64,000 nt of DNA from Bradyrhizobium yuanmingense. GTDB lineage: Bacteria; Pseudomonadota; Alphaproteobacteria; Rhizobiales; Xanthobacteraceae. Positions 34,671-43,141 of the stretch are shown one piece after another (the stretch's first letter is position 1; every line of letters begins with the position of its first letter). The stretch covers positions 496,001-560,000 of the forward strand of contig NZ_FMAE01000004.1 in the NCBI RefSeq assembly GCF_900094575.1. Reading direction: 5' to 3'. A program made the position numbers and the translations under genes. The notes under the pieces were generated by a model. The model did not search any database. It saw only the letters and a list, made by a program, of their open reading frames with translations, and was not told the DNA's origin.

Positions 34671-35744
34671 ATGACCGACCGCAAAAACGGCCTCACTTAC
34701 GCCGATTCAGGCGTCGATATCGACGCGGGCAACCGCCTGGTCGACCTGATCAAGCCGATGGTGCGCGCCACCGCGCGGCCGGGCGCCGATGCCGAGATCG
34801 GCGGCTTCGGCGGCCTGTTCGACCTCAAGGCGGCCGGCTTCAAGGATCCGGTCCTCGTGGCCGCGACCGACGGTGTCGGTACCAAAGTCAAGATCGCGAT
34901 CGAGACCGGCCTGCATGGCGGCATCGGCATCGACCTCGTCGCCATGAGCGTCAACGACCTCGTGGTCCAGGGCGCCGAGCCGCTGTTTTTCCTGGACTAT
35001 TTCGCCTGCGGCAAGCTCGACCCCGAGGCCACGGCCGCCATCGTCGCGGGCGTTGCGGAGGGATGCCGCGAATCCGGCTGCGCTTTGATCGGCGGGGAGA
35101 CTGCCGAAATGCCCGGCCTCTACAAGGACGGCGACTACGATCTCGGCGGCTTTGCCGTCGGCGCCGCCGAGCGCGGTACGTTGTTGCCGCGCAAGGACAT
35201 CGCCGCGGGCGATGCCGTGATCGGTCTCGCTTCGTCCGGCGTGCATTCCAACGGCTTCTCGCTGGTCCGCAAGATCGTCGAGCAGTCGGGCCTCGGCTTC
35301 GAGGCGCAGGCGCCGTTCGCGCCGGTGATGACGCTCGGCGGCGCGCTGCTGACGCCGACCAGGCTGTACGTGAAATCCTGCCTGCGCGCGATCCGCGAGA
35401 CCGGGGCGGTGAAGGGGCTCGCCCACATCACCGGCGGCGGCTTCACCGACAACATCCCGCGCGTGCTGCCGAAGCATCTCGGTGTCGGCATCGACCTGGC
35501 ACGCCTGCCGGTGCTGCCGGTGTTCAAATGGCTGGCGGCCCAAGCCGGCATCGCCGAGCTGGAAATGCTGCGCACCTTCAATTGCGGCATCGGCATGATC
35601 GCGATCGTCGAGCCCGACAAGGTCGACAAGGTCGTCGAAGTCTTCACCGACGCCGGCGAGACCGTGGCGCAGCTCGGCACCGTGATTCCGGCCGAGGGCG
35701 AGCACCGCGTCGTCTATAACGGCCACCTCGACATGGCGCTATAA
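34671..35744 (+). CDS. purM: Phosphoribosylformylglycinamidine cyclo-ligase (AIR synthetase)
   Basis: A 357-aa enzyme of de novo purine synthesis, closing the imidazole ring with ATP. Motifs are [20 protein letters not shown] at the start, [16 protein letters not shown] (about residues 63-78), [23 protein letters not shown] and [13 protein letters not shown]. Start 34671 chosen to match the family. Its TAA overlaps the first possible purN start by one base, so purMN form an operon. Confidence 0.97.
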   Translation: MTDRKNGLTYADSGVDIDAGNRLVDLIKPMVRATARPGADAEIGGFGGLFDLKAAGFKDPVLVAATDGVGTKVKIAIETGLHGGIGIDLVAMSVNDLVVQGAEPLFFLDYFACGKLDPEATAAIVAGVAEGCRESGCALIGGETAEMPGLYKDGDYDLGGFAVGAAERGTLLPRKDIAAGDAVIGLASSGVHSNGFSLVRKIVEQSGLGFEAQAPFAPVMTLGGALLTPTRLYVKSCLRAIRETGAVKGLAHITGGGFTDNIPRVLPKHLGVGIDLARLPVLPVFKWLAAQAGIAELEMLRTFNCGIGMIAIVEPDKVDKVVEVFTDAGETVAQLGTVIPAEGEHRVVYNGHLDMAL

Positions 35745-36412
35745 TGACTGGCGCCGTGATGAAGCGCCGCGTCGCCATCCTGATTTCCGGGCGCGGCTCC
35801 AACATGGCTGCGCTGATCAGGGCAGCCGCCGCCGCGGATTTCCCGGCGGAGATCTCGCTCGTCATCTCGAACAAGGCGGATGCGCCCGGCCTCGAACGCG
35901 CCCGGGCGAGCGGCGTGACCACCGAGGTGATCGAAAGCAAGCCGTTCGGCAAGGACCGCGCCGGCTTCGAGACGGTGCTGCAGGCCGCGCTCGACAAGCA
36001 CGGCATCGAGCTGATTTGTCTCGGCGGCTTCATGCGCCTGTTCACGGCCGAGTTCACCAAGGCCTGGTACGGGCGGATGCTCAACATCCATCCCTCGCTG
36101 CTGCCATCGTTCCCCGGCCTCGACCCGCACGGCCAGGCCCTGCGCGCCGGCGTCAAGCTCTCCGGCGCGACGGTGCACTTCGTCATTCCCGAGACCGATG
36201 CCGGCCCGATCGTGATGCAGGGCGCGGTTCCCGTCAGCGACCACGACACCGCGGAGACGCTGTCGGAGCGCATCCTCGAGGTCGAGCACCACATCTATCC
36301 CGAGGCGCTGCGGCTGCTCGCGGCCGGCAAGGTCCGCATCGAGGGCGATGTCTGCAAGACGGCGGGAAGCGCAGCGTCGGAGAATTTTTTGGTATCGCCG
36401 GTGGCGCGCTGA
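35744..36412 (+). CDS. purN: Phosphoribosylglycinamide formyltransferase
   Basis: A 222-aa (217 if started at 35759) folate-dependent transformylase. RRVAILISGRGSNMAALI is the substrate phosphate loop, LGGFMRLFTAEF and NIHPSLLPSFPGL carry the catalytic Asn and His, and GATVHFVIPETDAGPI contains the catalytic Asp. The second ATG (35759, KRRVAILI) matches the family start better; the first overlaps the purM stop. Confidence 0.97.
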   Translation: MTGAVMKRRVAILISGRGSNMAALIRAAAAADFPAEISLVISNKADAPGLERARASGVTTEVIESKPFGKDRAGFETVLQAALDKHGIELICLGGFMRLFTAEFTKAWYGRMLNIHPSLLPSFPGLDPHGQALRAGVKLSGATVHFVIPETDAGPIVMQGAVPVSDHDTAETLSERILEVEHHIYPEALRLLAAGKVRIEGDVCKTAGSAASENFLVSPVAR

Positions 36413-36446
36413 AGAGTCGTCGCCGTTTCGGCGCCACAAACAAAAT

Positions 36447-36465
36447 CCCCCGGCAGAGCCGGGGG
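36447..36465 (-). terminator. Intrinsic terminator of the cold-shock gene
   Basis: CCCCCGGC (36447-36454) pairs with GCCGGGGG (36458-36465) around an AGA loop. On the minus strand the stem is followed by ATTTTGTTTG, a fair U-rich tail, 35 bp past the cold-shock stop. It may also serve the convergent purMN unit. Confidence 0.8.
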
Positions 36466-36499
36466 CAACGTCATGATCGCTCGCATGCCGCGAGAGACA

Positions 36500-36706
36500 T
36501 CAGGAAACCTTGAGGTTCTCCGCGGATGATTTGCCGCGGTTCTCCACGAGGTCGAATTCAACCACCTGGTTCTCGTTGAGGGTGGAAAGTCCGGCACGCT
36601 CGACGGCGGAGATGTGGACGAACACGTCCTTGTCGCTGCCATTCGGCTTGATGAACCCATAGCCCTTTGTCGGGTTGAACCATTTGACGGTGCCCTTTTG
36701 CGGCAT
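36500..36706 (-). CDS. Cold-shock domain protein (CspA family)
   Basis: A 68-aa single OB-fold RNA chaperone. QKGTVKWFNPTKGYGFIKP holds RNP1 (KGYGFI) and KDVFVHISAVERAG holds RNP2 (VFVHI). A strong GGAGGAGA Shine-Dalgarno lies six bases upstream. It is followed by a hairpin terminator and converges with purN. Which csp paralog it is cannot be told, so no symbol is given. Confidence 0.96.
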   Translation of the reverse strand: MPQKGTVKWFNPTKGYGFIKPNGSDKDVFVHISAVERAGLSTLNENQVVEFDLVENRGKSSAENLKVS

Positions 36707-37086
36707 CGCTCGTCTCCTCCACTAGATATAAAAACGACGCGGCCGCTTTTTTCGCGTGCCACGCCACAAACGGGCTCCCGGAAGTCTGTTCGAGTCTTGA
36801 GGCGCAATGTCGCGAAACGCACAGCAAACGGCCAATTCCGATTGTGAACGTTATTGCAACATGAAATTCGCCGGCTAGCAAGCCGCGCGCGGATTTCAAG
36901 AGCAAGCCGGGTGCCTTCAAGCGCGATTTGCGACCTGTGGCAGCAGAACCACAATCGGTGCAATAGCCTCGGCCGTTATGCGCCGACCGGTTGACCCCTC
37001 GTGGCAGTTCGGCCCAAATCGCCGCAAGCGCCGCAGACCGTGTTGCATTTTTGCGCGCCCGCCACTTCGCTTTCGGGATTCATCGC
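36707..37086. other. 380-bp divergent region between cold-shock and autotransporter genes
   Basis: No independent gene is credible here; an in-frame N-terminal extension of the downstream gene (to 36991) lacks a ribosome-binding site. The cold-shock leader side is AT-richer (ATATAAAAACG at about 36726-36736) and may hold its promoter and cold-shock untranslated leader. Confidence 0.5.
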
Positions 37087-38253
37087 ATGCGCTGCGCCGC
37101 GCAGCTCTCCGGGACACGGCAGACGATCGGGTTGGACTGCGTCCGCCGGATCGCGGCTGCGCTTGCGATGGCGTTTGCCCTGGTAGTGCCGATGGCGGCC
37201 GTGAGCCCCGGCTTCGCGCAAAGCACGCCCACACCGACCCCGACGCCCACGCCGACACCCACGCCGTCACCGACCCCGATTCCGTCGCCGACCTCGACCA
37301 ATCAAAATCAGTCAGCCGGCAACAGCATGCTCAATTTCGGCTCAGGCTTTCTGGAGCGGCTCGGCAATCAGGCCTCCGGCGGCGTCAACCGGGCGTTCCG
37401 CACCAATCCGGGCGGCGGCGGCGCCTCGGTGGCTGCGGAAGATCCGCGCTACCGCACCTGGTTCGAGGGCTATGGCCTTTCGGTCCGCACCGATGCGCAA
37501 GGCGACTTCGTCGGCGACAAGCGCAAGACCTTCGGCGGCGTTGCCGGCTTTGGCGCGCGGCTCGCACCCGGCGTCAACATCGGATTCTCCGTCGACCACA
37601 GCCACACCGACATCGACGTGCCGCTGGCGCTGCAATCCGCAACCCTCGATCTCACCCAGCTCGGCTTCAGCGGCTCGGTCGACAAGGGCCCATGGACCTG
37701 GGCCTTTGCCGTGGTGCACGGCTTCGGCAAGGTCCATTCCAGCCGCGATACCGGCCTTGGCCTTGCGACCGCGCGCTATCGCGCCGCCGTGGCCGGCGCG
37801 CTGACCGAGATCAGCTATTACTGGACCAAGGACGAGATGCGCATCGTGCCCAAGGGCGCGCTGGAATATGTGCGTGCCACCAGCGCCGCGTTCCAGGAGA
37901 CCGGCGGGCTCGATCCGCTCAACGTCGGCTCGTCGGCGCTCTCGCGCGCGCGCGCCATGCTCGGGGCCGAGGTCGGCCGCTATTTCATCATCGACCAGAA
38001 GATCCTGGACCTCTCGGCCTACGGCAAGTTCGTCGACAATTTCCACCAGGACCTCGGATCCATCCAGGTCAGTCTGGGCGCCCAGAACATCATCGTCCCC
38101 GGCATCGGCGAGAGCCGTTACGGCGCGGATGCCGGCGCCTCGGCTTCGCTCAGCCTGACCAACGTGGCGAGGCTCTACGTCAATTACGACGGCAAATTTC
38201 GCAACGAGCTCACCTCGCACCAGGGCACGCTCGGCTTCGAATACAAATGGTGA
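37087..38253 (+). CDS. Autotransporter-like outer-membrane beta-barrel protein
   Basis: A 388-aa exported protein. The start at 37087 gives a long signal region (VRRIAAALAMAFALVVPMAA, cleavage after GFAQ). Residues 47-70 are a Thr-Pro repeat linker. From about residue 120 to the end the sequence is autotransporter-barrel-like: RTWFEGYGLSVRTDAQGDF, alternating Gly/aromatic strands, and a C-terminal FEYKW with terminal aromatic. The usual large passenger is absent; only the short Thr-Pro/Asn-Gln segment precedes the barrel. It could anchor a short surface tail or be a stand-alone barrel. Function not known. Confidence 0.85.
   Translation: MRCAAQLSGTRQTIGLDCVRRIAAALAMAFALVVPMAAVSPGFAQSTPTPTPTPTPTPTPSPTPIPSPTSTNQNQSAGNSMLNFGSGFLERLGNQASGGVNRAFRTNPGGGGASVAAEDPRYRTWFEGYGLSVRTDAQGDFVGDKRKTFGGVAGFGARLAPGVNIGFSVDHSHTDIDVPLALQSATLDLTQLGFSGSVDKGPWTWAFAVVHGFGKVHSSRDTGLGLATARYRAAVAGALTEISYYWTKDEMRIVPKGALEYVRATSAAFQETGGLDPLNVGSSALSRARAMLGAEVGRYFIIDQKILDLSAYGKFVDNFHQDLGSIQVSLGAQNIIVPGIGESRYGADAGASASLSLTNVARLYVNYDGKFRNELTSHQGTLGFEYKW
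37225..37296 (+). repeat. Thr-Pro coding tandem repeat
   Basis: About 72 bp of degenerate six-base units (ACN CCN) encode Thr-Pro, later Ser-Pro, dipeptides between the signal peptide and the barrel of the autotransporter-like protein. Such tracts vary in length by slippage in whole-codon steps. Confidence 0.8.
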
Positions 38254-38270
38254 GCTGACGCTCGCCTGCG

Positions 38271-39326
38271 TTAAGTCGGCGCCGTCGCCACGTATCCCGC
38301 CAGGCCAAAGCCCTCGCGCGCCGCCGTCATCATCGGCACCAGCGCGTTCGGATGGATGAACTCGTCGCGGAAGCAGGGATAGGTCCTGGCATCGAAGATC
38401 TTCTTCAGCCAGTCGACCACGATCTTGTGCCGCTCGGAGCTGCGGAACTCCTTGTGATAGGTGAGCCAGAGATCGGCGTGATGGCTGACGCCGAGATCGA
38501 CCGCAACGAGCGGCGCACCGAGCGCGATCGATACCGTCGGCAGGAAGCCGATGCCGGCGCCGCGCTCCACCGCGTAGAGCACGCCCACCGACGAATTGGT
38601 CTTGATCCCGACGATGCCTTCGAGCGACTTCAGCCCGAGCACGCGGGCATAGGCGCCGTCGTCGACCTGCGGCGCGCTCTGCTTGATGATGCGGTGATTG
38701 TTCAGTTCGGCGAGCGTTGCCGGCACGCCGTAGAGGCTTTCATACTCCTTGGAGACGAAGGGATAGATGTGGAGGCGGCCGAGCTTGGCGACGATCAGAT
38801 CGGGATTGGTCGGCGGCTCGAGCTGGATCGCGATATCGGATTCGAGCCGCGCGACGTCGGCCTGCTCCATCGCGCAGCGCAGATCGACCGTGATCTTGCG
38901 GTACGTCTTCTGGAAGTCGATCAGCCGCGGCAGGATCCAGAAATTGCCGGGGCCTTCCGTCACCGCGACGCGAACGGTGCCCGAGGTGTCGTTCGAGGAC
39001 CGCGCCGCGCGGCGGAAGACGTTGAAGGCATGACGCTCCATATGCGTGACGTCGGCGATCATCGCGGCGCCTTCATCGCTGAGCGTCAGCCCGCTCTGGT
39101 CGCGCAGGAACAGCTTGCACCCAATGCTCTCCTCGAGCCGGTCGATGCGGCGCATCAGCGTGGTGGAGGTGAGGCCGAGCTCTTCGGCGGCATTCCGAAA
39201 ACTTTTAAATTTTGCGCACGCTAAAAACAGCTTCAAATCATCCCAGGACGCGCCCAGGGCTTCTTCACGGTGCTGCATCATCGCAGCACCCCGGTGCAAT
39301 AACTGCTGCATACTCCTGATCCCCAA
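38271..39326 (-). CDS. LysR-family transcriptional regulator
   Basis: A 351-aa regulator with an N-terminal winged helix (about residues 28-88: DLKLFLACAKFKSFRNAAEE, LTSTTLMRRIDRLEESIGCK) and a periplasmic-binding-like effector domain (about 115-320). The C-terminus extends past the usual 300 residues. Upstream ATGs at 39326, 39311 and 39281 leave the start open; MQHREEALGASWDDLK at 39278 would be the shorter form. It is divergent from the two acyltransferase-like genes and may control them. Confidence 0.88.
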   Translation of the reverse strand: MGIRSMQQLLHRGAAMMQHREEALGASWDDLKLFLACAKFKSFRNAAEELGLTSTTLMRRIDRLEESIGCKLFLRDQSGLTLSDEGAAMIADVTHMERHAFNVFRRAARSSNDTSGTVRVAVTEGPGNFWILPRLIDFQKTYRKITVDLRCAMEQADVARLESDIAIQLEPPTNPDLIVAKLGRLHIYPFVSKEYESLYGVPATLAELNNHRIIKQSAPQVDDGAYARVLGLKSLEGIVGIKTNSSVGVLYAVERGAGIGFLPTVSIALGAPLVAVDLGVSHHADLWLTYHKEFRSSERHKIVVDWLKKIFDARTYPCFRDEFIHPNALVPMMTAAREGFGLAGYVATAPT

Positions 39327-39379
39327 CCGCTAAGCTCGTCGTAGCGGGGCATGAAAGCCTCGAACGATAGAGGCGCGAC

Positions 39380-39997
39380 ATGAGTATGGAAAGGGGCACG
39401 TTTGCCGCAAGGCATGATTTCGATGCCTTGCCGTTGAGCCCGGACGTCGACGTCCGCTGTGCGCAATTTTCCGAAATTGGAGCGCTTTCGGAGATGGCGC
39501 ACCGGCTGGTGCCGGGCGTGCAGATCGGGACGGCGGAGCTTGCCAAATATTACGTCTTCGATCCCCAGAGCATCCTGACATTCAGCCGCAAAGGCAAGCT
39601 CGTCGGCGGCATGGCCTTCCTGTTTCTCAATGACCGCGGACATGACGCGCTGCTGCTCGACGAGATTTGCCTCACCGCGCCCGAGACGCGTTATCTCGCA
39701 TCGGCAGACGAAGACGTCGCTGCCATCTACATCTGGGCGATCGCGGCGACGGGCCGCGGCATCGCCGGTCTCGGTAAGGCCGCGGCTCATCTGCGGCAGA
39801 TAAGGTTTCGCGATGCGGATTGCTATGCGCAGCCGTCAACGGTGGCCGGACGCGACATCATGAAGGCGACAGGCTTTGCGCCCGTCCCGAGCTTCCAACC
39901 CGACCTTTGGTGCTACGAGCGGCCCTGGCATCGACAGCCGATACGCATGCCGGGAGCGATCATCCAATCAAGGAGCTTTGCAGATGCACGGTACTAG
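39380..39997 (+). CDS. Putative acyltransferase (GNAT-like), unknown substrate
   Basis: A 205-aa protein with a GNAT-like layout, though weak: GALSEMAHRLVPGV, then KGKLVGGMAFLFLNDRG and ALLLDEICLTAPETRY as the central strands, and AVAAIYIWAIAATGRG-type helix (AAIYIWAIAATGRGIAGLGK) where the acetyl-CoA loop would be. It ends 14 bases inside the next gene, which has its own AGGAG, so the pair is translationally linked. No close family is recognised; the acyltransferase call is an inference from the fold pattern and from its partner. Confidence 0.6.
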   Translation: MSMERGTFAARHDFDALPLSPDVDVRCAQFSEIGALSEMAHRLVPGVQIGTAELAKYYVFDPQSILTFSRKGKLVGGMAFLFLNDRGHDALLLDEICLTAPETRYLASADEDVAAIYIWAIAATGRGIAGLGKAAAHLRQIRFRDADCYAQPSTVAGRDIMKATGFAPVPSFQPDLWCYERPWHRQPIRMPGAIIQSRSFADARY

Positions 39998-40604
39998 GAT
40001 TCCAGTCGCCAAGCCCTGTTCCCGCGCCATCACCATCCGCCTCGCGCGCGACCCAAGCGATCTCATGCTGGTGACCGCCATCCGCTCGGCGGTCTACCTC
40101 GCCGAGCAGGATTGTCCGTTCGAGGAGGAGTTCGACGGCAACGACATGGTCGCGGCGCATTTCATCGGCTTCGTCGGCAACGAGCCTGCGGGCTGCCTGC
40201 GGGTGCGCTTCTTCGGCGATTTCGCCAAGGTGGAGCGGCTTGCGGTGCGTCACCAATATCGGCGCTCGCGCGTCTCGTTCAAGCTGGTGCAGGCCAGTGT
40301 CGATTATGTGAAGCGCAAGGGCTTTCGCAAGATCTACGGCCAGGCGCAGGACCGGCTGGTCGATTTCTGGGCCCATTTCGGCGCCAAGCCGCTCGGTCAC
40401 AACCGCAAGATCACGTTCTCGGATTTCTCCTACACGGAGATGCTGCTGGAGATCGAGCCGGGCCCGGACGCCATCACGCTGGATAGCGATCCCTATGTGA
40501 TTATTCGTCCCGAGGGCGATTGGGACCGTCCTGGCGTGCTCGATGCCTCGGCCGGGCGGGCGGTGACCTCGCCGCTGCGGGACCTCGCGCTCGCCGACCG
40601 CTGA
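39984..40604 (+). CDS. GNAT-family N-acetyltransferase
   Basis: A 206-aa acetyltransferase. The start at 39984 follows AGGAG (39971-39975). The core runs about residues 20-150: LMLVTAIRSAVYLAEQDCPF, AAHFIGFVGNEPAGCLRVRF, then the CoA-binding strand and loop KVERLAVRHQYRRSRVSFKL, and the C-terminal DFWAHFGAKPLGHNRKITF. The arginine-rich CoA pyrophosphate loop (QYRRSRVS) is atypical but recognisable. It overlaps the preceding gene by 14 bases. The substrate is unknown. Confidence 0.85.
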   Translation: MHGTRIPVAKPCSRAITIRLARDPSDLMLVTAIRSAVYLAEQDCPFEEEFDGNDMVAAHFIGFVGNEPAGCLRVRFFGDFAKVERLAVRHQYRRSRVSFKLVQASVDYVKRKGFRKIYGQAQDRLVDFWAHFGAKPLGHNRKITFSDFSYTEMLLEIEPGPDAITLDSDPYVIIRPEGDWDRPGVLDASAGRAVTSPLRDLALADR

Positions 40605-40629
40605 AACAGGTGCAGCTGCGCGCAACTCG

Positions 40630-41193
40630 ATGCTGGTTTCAATGCACGATGATCCGCCGATCCTGGTCTGTGCGGATCTTCAGGTCGAGTACCTGACTCC
40701 CGGCCGCCGTCACGTTATCCGCGACGGCGATGCGACGGCGGCGCGCTGCCTGGAACTCCTGACGCTGTGGCGCAGCAATCTATGGCCGGTGATGCATCTG
40801 AAGCGCATCGCGCAGGCGGCCTGGTTCAATCCGTCATCCAGGCTGACCGATTGGATCGCGGAGACCAGGCCACAACCGGGCGAGATGACGTTCGAGCACC
40901 CGCTGCCGTCCGCCTACAGCTCGTCGCGGTTTGGCGGCCACATGTCCGCTATCCGCACCACACGCTGCATCCTGATCGGCTTTTCCCTGGACGAGACCAT
41001 CCTGGCCACTGCCGTCGAGGGGTTTCACCGCAGTCATCGCTACCATGTGATCACTGACGCGGTGGCTTGCCGGCAGCCGGGCACGGACGATGCCGCGGCC
41101 TACCGGCATGCGGTAGTGGATGTCATTGCGAATTTTGCTACAGTCCAGTCTAGCGCCGAACTGATCAGAACCAGCGGCGCCGTTGCGGTGTAG
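40630..41193 (+). CDS. Isochorismatase-fold protein lacking the usual Cys nucleophile
   Basis: A 187-aa protein with the isochorismatase-like hydrolase fold. The first catalytic Asp is present in ILVCADLQVEYL (Asp16). The position of the general Lys (usually in a K-x-x-x-SAF/Y context) reads HPLPSAY, with His90 or nearby residues in place of Lys. The nucleophile motif reads IGFSLDETILATAVEG, so Thr123 stands where Cys sits in cysteine hydrolases. It could act like the Cys-less isochorismatases or be inactive. It begins 25 bp after the GNAT gene, probably same operon. Confidence 0.75.
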   Translation: MLVSMHDDPPILVCADLQVEYLTPGRRHVIRDGDATAARCLELLTLWRSNLWPVMHLKRIAQAAWFNPSSRLTDWIAETRPQPGEMTFEHPLPSAYSSSRFGGHMSAIRTTRCILIGFSLDETILATAVEGFHRSHRYHVITDAVACRQPGTDDAAAYRHAVVDVIANFATVQSSAELIRTSGAVAV

Positions 41194-41223
41194 GCGGCCG
41201 CGGCCGGTCGATGGGGTTGAGAA

Positions 41224-41394
41224 TTGTCGCGGGGAGACGAGCTCAAGGAGCTGGCGAGCGATCTGTCGCATGCCGCCGAGAAGGCGCGCAGGCTTGGGCT
41301 GCCTACCACGGTCTACTTGCTCTCGATGGCGCTGATGGAGGTGAGGGAAGCCGTTTCCGCCACCGACGAAGTGGACGACGACGGCGCGGCGTGA
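41224..41394 (+). CDS. Small hypothetical protein (56 aa), TTG start
   Basis: A short frame from a TTG at 41224 (in-frame TGA at 41218-41220 excludes anything longer; GGGG lies seven bases upstream) to 41394. It encodes SRGDELKELASDLSHAAEKA, then RRLGLPTTVYLLSMALMEVR and an acidic tail (DEVDDDGAA). The composition is amphipathic helix plus acidic tail, not shadow-like. It lies 30 bp after the isochorismatase-fold gene and could end that operon. Too short for most gene finders. No function known. Confidence 0.55.
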   Translation: MSRGDELKELASDLSHAAEKARRLGLPTTVYLLSMALMEVREAVSATDEVDDDGAA

Positions 41395-41511
41395 GAGCTG
41401 CCCAGCCCGATTCTGCGATCCGCGGTCCTGTCATGTGCGGCTTTGTGCATCGCTGCTGAGCGCTTGCCGCCGACGAATTGGCATTGCAAGTTTTGCGTCG
41501 TGGCAATAGCC

Positions 41512-41531
41512 AAGTACTTGAGACAAGTACT
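41512..41531 (+). promoter_or_regulatory. Palindrome with direct repeat upstream of the aminotransferase
   Basis: CAAGTACTTG (41512-41521) is a perfect 10-bp palindrome and CAAGTACT recurs at 41524-41531, about 60-80 bp before the aminotransferase start. The spacing of 12 bases could place two regulator half-sites on one helix face. Confidence 0.3.
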
Positions 41532-41590
41532 CGCCATCGAGTGATGACGCCGGCCCGCCGGCGGCGTGACGCTTTTAGGGATCATCGCAA

Positions 41591-42973
41591 ATGTCCATGC
41601 TGCCCAATTCGCAAGAGGCCCGGGATGTGGCCTATCAGCTCCATCCCTACACCAATGCGCGCACGCATCAGCAGGCCGGTCCGCTGGTGATCGAGCGCGG
41701 CGAGGGGCCTTACGTCTTCGACGCGTCGGGCAAGCGCTATTTCGAAGCCATGGCGGGCCTGTGGAGCGTCGGGCTCGGCTTCAACGAGAAGCGACTGGTC
41801 GAGGCGGCGCACAAGCAGATGCAGGCGCTGCCGTTCTACCATACGTTCTCCGCCAAATCGCACGGTCCGTCGATCGACCTCGCCGAGAAGCTGGTCGCGC
41901 TCGCGCCGGTGCCCATGAGCAAGGTGTTCTTCACCAATTCCGGCTCGGAAGCGAACGACACCGTGTTGAAGCTGATCGCCTATCGCTCCAACGCGCTCGG
42001 CCAACCGCAGCGCAAGAAGGTGATCAGCCGCCTGCGTGCCTATCACGGCGTCACCATCGCATCCGCCAGCCTCACGGGCCTGCCGAACAACCATCGCTCG
42101 TTCGACCTGCCGCTGCCGAACATCCTGCATACGGGCTCGCCGCACTTCTACAAGGACGGCGCCCCCGGCGAGAGCGAGGAAGCCTTCGCCACGCGCCGGG
42201 CCGAGGAGCTCGACGCCCTGATCCAGAAGGAAGGGCCGGATACGATCGCGGCGTTCTTCGGCGAGCCGGTGATGGGGGCGGGCGGTGTCGTGGTGCCGCC
42301 GGCGACCTATTGGGACAAGATCCAGAAGGTCCTGAAGAAGTACGACATTCTCCTGGTCGCCGACGAGGTGATCTGCGGTTTCGGCCGCACTGGCAAGATG
42401 TTCGGCTGCGAGACCTACGGCATCAAGCCCGATGCGATCGTCGTCTCCAAGCAGATCACATCGAGCTATTTCCCGCTCTCGGCGATCATCCTGAACGACC
42501 GCATGTTCGAGCCGATCGCGGACGAGAGCAACAAGATCGGCGTGCTCGGCCACGGCTTCACCGCGGGCGGCCATCCGGTCGGCTCGGCGATTGCGCTGGA
42601 GAACCTCAAGATCATCGAGGAGCGCGGCCTCGTCGCACACGCGGCCGAGCTCGGTGGCTACATGCAGGGCCGCTTGCGTGAACTCGCCAGCCACCCGCTG
42701 GTCGGCGAGGTCCGCGGCGTCGGCATGATCGCCGCGCTCGAGCTCGTGCTCGACAAGGCGCGCAAGACCGCCGCCACTACGCCGGGCGCCGTCGGCGGCA
42801 TCGCCAGCCGCATGCTCCAGGAGCGCGGCGTGATCTCGCGCAACATGCTCGATGCCATCGCGATCTGCCCGCCGCTGATCACGACCAAGGCCCAGATCGA
42901 CGAACTGGTGGACGCGATCTCCGGCGTGCTGAACGACATGAAGAGCGAAGTGGCGAAGCTGACGCCGGCGTAA
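41591..42973 (+). CDS. Class III pyridoxal-phosphate aminotransferase
   Basis: A 460-aa fold-type I omega-aminotransferase. The N-terminal part has GPYVFDASGKRYFEAMAGLW. The cofactor region shows FFTNSGSEANDTVLKLIAYR (Ser-Gly-Ser-Glu loop), VADEVICGFGRTGKMF (Asp binding the pyridine nitrogen) and AIVVSKQITSSYFPLSAI with the Schiff-base Lys in VSKQITS. GHGFTAGGHPVG follows. The family includes aminotransferases for omega-amino acids, polyamines and pyruvate-dependent amines; which substrate is used here is not evident. Confidence 0.95.
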   Translation: MSMLPNSQEARDVAYQLHPYTNARTHQQAGPLVIERGEGPYVFDASGKRYFEAMAGLWSVGLGFNEKRLVEAAHKQMQALPFYHTFSAKSHGPSIDLAEKLVALAPVPMSKVFFTNSGSEANDTVLKLIAYRSNALGQPQRKKVISRLRAYHGVTIASASLTGLPNNHRSFDLPLPNILHTGSPHFYKDGAPGESEEAFATRRAEELDALIQKEGPDTIAAFFGEPVMGAGGVVVPPATYWDKIQKVLKKYDILLVADEVICGFGRTGKMFGCETYGIKPDAIVVSKQITSSYFPLSAIILNDRMFEPIADESNKIGVLGHGFTAGGHPVGSAIALENLKIIEERGLVAHAAELGGYMQGRLRELASHPLVGEVRGVGMIAALELVLDKARKTAATTPGAVGGIASRMLQERGVISRNMLDAIAICPPLITTKAQIDELVDAISGVLNDMKSEVAKLTPA

Positions 42974-42993
42974 GGCTTCGTCGCTCTCTCCGT

Positions 42994-43118
42994 CGTCATT
43001 GCGAGGAGCTCTTGCGACGAAGCAATCCAGACTGTTTCCGACGAGGAATTCTGGATTGCTTCCCTGAACCTGTCATCGGGCCCGCGCTTCGCGCGGAGCC
43101 GTTGGCTCGCAATGACGG
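42994..43118. repeat. Dispersed inverted-repeat element, copy A
   Basis: Begins CGTCATTGCGAGGAGC and ends GGCTCGCAATGACGG, with internal AAGCAATCCAGA and TCTGGATTGCTT arms. The ends and internal arms are complementary, so the RNA would fold into one long hairpin. It lies between convergent aminotransferase and rnd. It is related to 56732-56818. Confidence 0.8.
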
Positions 43119-43141
43119 GAAATCGGCGCGACAGCGTGCCC

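Noticed and set aside
36991..37086. N-terminal extension of the autotransporter-like gene
   Set aside because: No ribosome-binding site and it would bury the signal peptide; 37087 gives a proper signal region.
37225..37296. Possible short CRISPR-like repeat
   Set aside because: It is an in-frame Thr-Pro coding tract with no spacers.
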